Shown here: piece by piece, positions 35,333 through 38,379 of the stretch
Layout of the letters: each line of letters starts with the position of its first letter
How positions within the stretch are numbered: the stretch's first letter is position 1
DNA from: Blastomonas sp. CACIA14H2
Lineage (GTDB): Bacteria; Pseudomonadota; Alphaproteobacteria; Sphingomonadales; Sphingomonadaceae
DNA length: 38,379 nt
Direction: 5' to 3'
Assembly (NCBI GenBank): GCA_000503195.1
Contig: AYSC01000040.1
Coordinates: forward strand, 1-38,379
Made by a program: the position numbers and the translations under genes
The notes under the pieces: model-generated
What the model saw: only the letters and a program-made list of their open reading frames with translations
What the model was told of the DNA's origin: nothing
The model's database searches: none

Positions 35333-35362
35333 CCATCTTTTCTCGTCCATCGGAAAAGATGG
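35333..35362. terminator. Shared hairpin at the 3' ends of ridA and tRNA-Val
   Basis: CCATCTTTTC (35333-35342) pairs perfectly with GAAAAGATGG (35353-35362) across a 10-nt loop. It lies between convergent ridA and tRNA-Val, and its right arm includes the CCA end of the tRNA gene (35360-35362). The T-run is inside the arm in both directions, so it could serve as a bidirectional terminator. Confidence 0.6.
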
Positions 35363-35434
35363 TGGGCGCGGCAGGGATTGAACCTGCGACCCCACCCGTG
35401 TGAAGGGTGTGCTCTACCACTGAGCTACGCGCCC
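35360..35434 (-). tRNA. tRNA-Val (anticodon CAC)
   Basis: The minus strand folds into a complete 75-nt cloverleaf with an encoded CCA end. The acceptor stem GGGCGCG/CGCGCCC is perfect. The D arm is GCUC/GAGC, the anticodon stem CACCC/GGGUG with loop UUCACAC, and the T arm GCAGG/CCUGC with loop UUCAAUC. The anticodon CAC reads GUG, a frequent valine codon in such high-GC genomes. The 5' end is at 35434. Confidence 0.96.
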
Positions 35435-35471
35435 GGTCACGGAATCACCGGCCATGCGGTGTCGTGCGGAG

Positions 35472-35497
35472 CGCCCCCTTGCCAGATGCGGGGGGCG
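35472..35497 (-). terminator. Hairpin downstream of the tetR-type gene
   Basis: CGCCCCC (35472-35478) pairs with GGGGGCG (35491-35497) across a 12-nt loop. On the minus strand it lies about 34 nt after the TetR stop and before the tRNA-Val gene. No T-run follows, so it may be only a weak terminator. Confidence 0.4.
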
Positions 35498-35530
35498 TTG
35501 GCAAGAGCCGCAGTGTGCCGGGCCAGGCGG

Positions 35531-36175
35531 TCAGGAAATCGCGCGCAGCGGCGTCACATTCTCGGCATCGACGATCGCCTGGGCGTTGCCCAGCCCGTCG
35601 AACAATGTGTTGATGACAATGCGCAGATTGTCGGGCGTCGCGGTGCGGATCATGTCCATCATCACGAACGGGTTGCAGAACGGCTGCAGCATCAGGTTGG
35701 TCAGCGACACGACATGGTCGAGATCATAGCCGGGAAAATAGCCCTCGGCCATCGCCTCGCCCAGGATCACCGCCATGTAATGGTCCGCCAGGTCAACATA
35801 GCCGCGGATCACCTCCCAATGTTCCTCGCCCAGGTCCATATTGGCGCGGAAGAGATTGGGGTCGGCCTCGAACCGGGCGCGCTTGACCGCGACGCGCCGC
35901 GCGAAGAACTCGAACAACTTCTCGCGCGGCGGAAGGTCCGATGCGACGACATCCTCCATGATCTGGTTGAGCTCTTCGAACCAGCGCCCGGCGATCGCCT
36001 CGAAAAAGGCCTCTTTCGAAGCGAAATAGCGGTAGAAGCTCGATTGCGACATGCCGCAGGCGGCGGCGACCTCGGTGAGCGAAAGGTTGATCGCGCCGCG
36101 CGTTCGAACCATTTCCTCGGCGGCCTCCATCAGCTGGATGCGGATGGCTTCGTGATCGTTCAGGGGGCGCGACAT
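35531..36175 (-). CDS. TetR family transcriptional regulator
   Basis: This 214-residue protein has an N-terminal TetR helix-turn-helix (about residues 32-52: LTEVAAACGMSQSSFYRYF), followed by KEAFFEAIAGRW and a helical ligand-binding and dimerisation domain. Such proteins mostly repress and are released by small hydrophobic ligands. The ligand and targets are not evident; neighbours are a tRNA gene and ygfZ. A near-consensus promoter containing an inverted repeat lies just upstream, so autorepression is likely. ATG 36175 gives the usual short N-terminal arm. Confidence 0.93.
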   Translation of the reverse strand: MSRPLNDHEAIRIQLMEAAEEMVRTRGAINLSLTEVAAACGMSQSSFYRYFASKEAFFEAIAGRWFEELNQIMEDVVASDLPPREKLFEFFARRVAVKRARFEADPNLFRANMDLGEEHWEVIRGYVDLADHYMAVILGEAMAEGYFPGYDLDHVVSLTNLMLQPFCNPFVMMDMIRTATPDNLRIVINTLFDGLGNAQAIVDAENVTPLRAIS

Positions 36176-36210
36176 CGGGTTCAGCCTTGCTGACTTGGGG
36201 GAGTAGAACA

Positions 36211-36239
36211 GTTATACAATAAATTTTGTACTTTATCAA
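36211..36239 (-). promoter_or_regulatory. Sigma70-type promoter of the tetR-type gene
   Basis: On the minus strand TTGATA (36239-36234) and TATAAC (36216-36211) are separated by exactly 17 bp; each box matches five of six consensus bases. The region is markedly AT-rich in a GC-rich window. Transcription would start near 36204, giving a leader of about 30 nt. It begins just downstream of the ygfZ stop. Confidence 0.75.
36215..36230. promoter_or_regulatory. Candidate TetR operator inside the promoter
   Basis: The inverted repeat TACAA (36215-36219), 6 bp, TTGTA (36226-36230) occupies the spacer between the -35 and -10 boxes. A bound dimer here would block the promoter, which fits autoregulation by the TetR protein. 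The short half-sites keep this tentative. Confidence 0.5.
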
Positions 36240-36248
36240 ATGTTGCAA

Positions 36249-36998
36249 TCAGGCCTGCGGCGTTTGCAACCAGACCGGCCATTGTGCCGAGTCCAGATCC
36301 TCGACGCGTCGATGCTCGACGCTCCAGCCGAGCGCGGGATATCCGATTTTCTGGCGTTTCTCGTCGGCCTCGGCGAGCGGCAGCACCACGATGCGGCGGT
36401 TGACCTTCTGCCGCCAGTTCATGCGGGCGGTATTTTCCTGGCCGACATAGCAGCCCTTGGTGAAGCTGACCCCGTTCAATTCGGCGGCGTTTGTTTCGAG
36501 CCACAATATATCGCCCAGCTCCGCAGCGCCCTCGGGCACGCCCAGCGCCAGCCGGTGCGCACGCCAGGCGTCGTCGGCGCTCGGGCCGTCGGCGGCGGGA
36601 GCGATCCAGCGCCAGCCGAGCGCGGCGAGCCGCGGATCGGCCGCGGCGCCCTCGACCGGTTCGGGCGACCAGTACACCTGCAGCGTCTCGTCGCGCGCGA
36701 TAGAAATCCTGCGGCGCAGGCGATAGATTGTCAGCCGCTTGGCGAGCGCGTCCGTCACGTCCGCCTCGCAGTCGATCAGCACGTCCGCCCCATCGTCCCA
36801 CAGCAGGAAATCGAACATCGCCTTGCCCTGCGCGCTCAACAGCCCGGCATATTGCGGGTTTCCGGGCGTCACGGCCTTCGTGTCCTGCGTCACCAGCCCT
36901 TGCAGAAAGCCGCGCACATCCTCTTCCGGGTCGGTCGGCGACAGGCGGATGAGGGCGCGAAGGGCGAGCAGCGTGGGGGTGGACATGGCACTCAACAT
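36249..36998 (-). CDS. ygfZ: YgfZ/GcvT-like folate-binding protein (Fe-S cluster maintenance)
   Basis: YgfZ/IBA57 proteins bind tetrahydrofolate and help build or repair Fe-S clusters. The 249-residue length is normal for alphaproteobacteria. The family signature KGCYVGQE is at residues 181-188, with the conserved Cys183, followed by RMNWRQKVNRR. The N-terminal segment VRGFLQGLVTQDT is also characteristic. Translation may start at ATG 36998 (MLSAMSTP) or ATG 36986 (MSTPTLLA); neither has a clear ribosome-binding site. The gene is divergent from the dihydroorotase-family gene with only 36-48 nt between starts. Confidence 0.92.
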   Translation of the reverse strand: MLSAMSTPTLLALRALIRLSPTDPEEDVRGFLQGLVTQDTKAVTPGNPQYAGLLSAQGKAMFDFLLWDDGADVLIDCEADVTDALAKRLTIYRLRRRISIARDETLQVYWSPEPVEGAAADPRLAALGWRWIAPAADGPSADDAWRAHRLALGVPEGAAELGDILWLETNAAELNGVSFTKGCYVGQENTARMNWRQKVNRRIVVLPLAEADEKRQKIGYPALGWSVEHRRVEDLDSAQWPVWLQTPQA

Positions 36999-37034
36999 GC
37001 GTATCGCTCAGCCAGTTTCAAGCGGAGAGATGCG

Positions 37035-38363
37035 ATGACAGCGAGCTATGACCTGATCGTCAAGAACGGCACCGTGTATCTGCCCGGCGGACCCGTCTCC
37101 GCCGATATCGGCGTCATCGGCGGCAGGATCGCCAGCATCGGCGCGATCTCTGGCGATGCAGGCGAGGTGATCGACTGTACGGGGCTGCACGTGCTGCCCG
37201 GCGTGATCGACAGCCAGGTGCATTTCCGCGAGCCCGGACTCGAGCACAAGGAAGACCTCGAATCGGGCAGCCGCGCTGCGGTGATGGGCGGGGTGACCGC
37301 GGTGTTCGAAATGCCGAACACCAAGCCCAATACCGATACCGCAGAGCGTGTCGCCGACAAGCTCGCACGCGCGCATCACCGCATGTGGTGCGACCATGCC
37401 TTCTATGTCGGCGCGACCTCATCCAATGCCGAATCGCTCAAGGAGCTTGAGCGCCTACCCGGTACGGCGGGGGTGAAGATCTTCATGGGCGCATCGACCG
37501 GCGACCTGCTGGTGGCCGATGACGGCGCGCTCGCGCGCGTACTCGCCAGCGGCAAGCGCCGCGTCGCGATCCATGCCGAGGACGAGTTCCGCATGAACGA
37601 GCGCGCCGATCTGCGTGTCACCGGTGATCCCTCGTCGCACCCGGTCTGGCGCGATGACGAAAGCGCGATGCTGGCGACGCGCCGCATCCTCAGGCTCGCG
37701 CGCGAGGCGAAGCGGCGCATCCACATCCTGCACATCACCACCCCGGCCGAGCTCGAGCTGATCGCGCAGCACAAGGATATCGCCACCTGCGAGGTGACGC
37801 CGCAGCACCTGACCTTGGCAGGGGAGGAGGCCTATCCGCGGCTCGGCAGCTATACACAGATGAACCCGCCGATCCGCAGCGGCGCGCATCGCGACGGGCT
37901 GTGGCACTGGCTGGCGCAGGGCGTGCCCGATGTCATCGGCTCCGATCACGCACCGCACACGATCGAAGAGAAGAGCAAGACCTATCCCGATACGCCGAGC
38001 GGCATGCCCGGCGTGCAGACGCTGTTGCCGCTGCTGCTCGACCATATGCACCATGGACGGCTGTCGATGCAGCGGCTGATCGACCTTACCTCGGCGGGCG
38101 CGCAGCGGATCTTCGGGCTGGTCGGCAAGGGGCGGATTGCCGCGGGTTACGATGCCGATTTCACGATCGTCGACCTCAAGAAGCGCTGGACGGTGACCGA
38201 GGACTGGCTGCAATCGCGCTGCGGTTGGAGCCCGTTCACCGGCATGGAGCTGACCGGCAAGCCGATCGGCACGATCATTCGCGGGAACCGGGTGATGTGG
38301 GAAGACACGCTCGCCGACAGCGCGATCGGCGAGCCGGTGCGCTTCGAGGCGACCGAGTTCTGA
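37035..38363 (+). CDS. Dihydroorotase-family amidohydrolase (QxH variant)
   Basis: This 442-residue cyclic amidohydrolase resembles dihydroorotase, which closes carbamoyl-aspartate to dihydroorotate in pyrimidine synthesis. The binuclear metal site is mostly present: the carboxylated lysine Lys148 in AGVKIFMGAS, histidines in VAIHAEDE and HILHITT, and the Asp/His of GSDHAPHT. The usual HxH at the end of strand 1 is here DSQVHFREPG, with Gln61 replacing the first His. I recall this QVHFREPG form from alphaproteobacterial proteins annotated as dihydroorotase, but whether it is the biosynthetic enzyme is unclear, so no symbol is given. GGAGAGA lies 4 nt before ATG 37035. It is divergent from ygfZ. 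Confidence 0.85.
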   Translation: MTASYDLIVKNGTVYLPGGPVSADIGVIGGRIASIGAISGDAGEVIDCTGLHVLPGVIDSQVHFREPGLEHKEDLESGSRAAVMGGVTAVFEMPNTKPNTDTAERVADKLARAHHRMWCDHAFYVGATSSNAESLKELERLPGTAGVKIFMGASTGDLLVADDGALARVLASGKRRVAIHAEDEFRMNERADLRVTGDPSSHPVWRDDESAMLATRRILRLAREAKRRIHILHITTPAELELIAQHKDIATCEVTPQHLTLAGEEAYPRLGSYTQMNPPIRSGAHRDGLWHWLAQGVPDVIGSDHAPHTIEEKSKTYPDTPSGMPGVQTLLPLLLDHMHHGRLSMQRLIDLTSAGAQRIFGLVGKGRIAAGYDADFTIVDLKKRWTVTEDWLQSRCGWSPFTGMELTGKPIGTIIRGNRVMWEDTLADSAIGEPVRFEATEF

Positions 38364-38379
38364 TTTCCGGGCTTGTGGC

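Noticed and set aside
35360-35434. tRNA-Val as an integration site for a genomic island
   Set aside because: No integrase gene or direct repeat of the tRNA 3' end was seen nearby.

Overview
The window is a high-GC chromosomal segment with no phage, transposase or plasmid genes. Gene content and protein style point to an alphaproteobacterium of the order Sphingomonadales: a TonB-dependent receptor beside glycoside hydrolases, an alphaproteobacterial-type threonine aldolase, a sterol-desaturase-family protein and a GMC oxidoreductase, and very GC-rich third codon positions. The genus cannot be fixed from the sequence alone.

Layout. (1) 31-6952, minus strand: an inositol-monophosphatase-family phosphatase, release factor 3 (prfC), an aldose-1-epimerase-like protein, and pheT and pheS. 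The pheS-pheT-epimerase genes overlap end to end like one operon. A cluster of short inverted repeats separates them from prfC. (2) 7121-12849, plus strand: a small membrane-anchored protein, a sterol-desaturase-family protein, a GMC oxidoreductase and mutS, with a strong palindrome before mutS. (3) 12909-19674, plus strand: a CHAT-domain (caspase-fold) protein, a filamentous-haemagglutinin-type TpsA exoprotein and its TpsB outer-membrane transporter, coupled by 4-nt overlaps. I judge this the most unusual system in the window. (4) 19723-21698: threonine aldolase and a DMT exporter, ended by a terminator-like hairpin. (5) 21796-32037: a beta-glucan/cello-oligosaccharide utilisation locus. It holds a secreted GH6 cellulase, a divergent LacI regulator, a secreted GH3 beta-glucosidase, a TonB-dependent receptor and two MFS transporters. 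The LacI gene seems to lack an ATG/GTG/TTG start and probably begins at ATT. Two copies of one operator-like sequence, 21 bp apart, lie in front of the GH3 gene. (6) 32357-35307: a Tat-exported FAD amine oxidase overlapping a GNAT acetyltransferase, then a RidA-family protein with a Sec signal peptide; the two exported proteins could form a periplasmic amine-oxidation and imine-hydrolysis pair. (7) 35360-38363: tRNA-Val(CAC), a TetR regulator with a near-consensus promoter and embedded operator, a YgfZ-type folate-binding protein, and a divergent dihydroorotase-family amidohydrolase whose first metal-binding histidine is replaced by glutamine.

How the parts may work together. In region 5, GH6 would cut beta-1,4-glucan outside the cell, the receptor would import oligosaccharides, GH3 would release glucose, and the MFS carriers would move sugars across the inner membrane, all under LacI repression. 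In region 3, TpsB would export the beta-helical TpsA, whose only two mature cysteines sit at its C-terminus, as in surface-anchored TpsA proteins. The CHAT protease-like protein could process it or respond to it. These functional links are inferences from domains and gene order.
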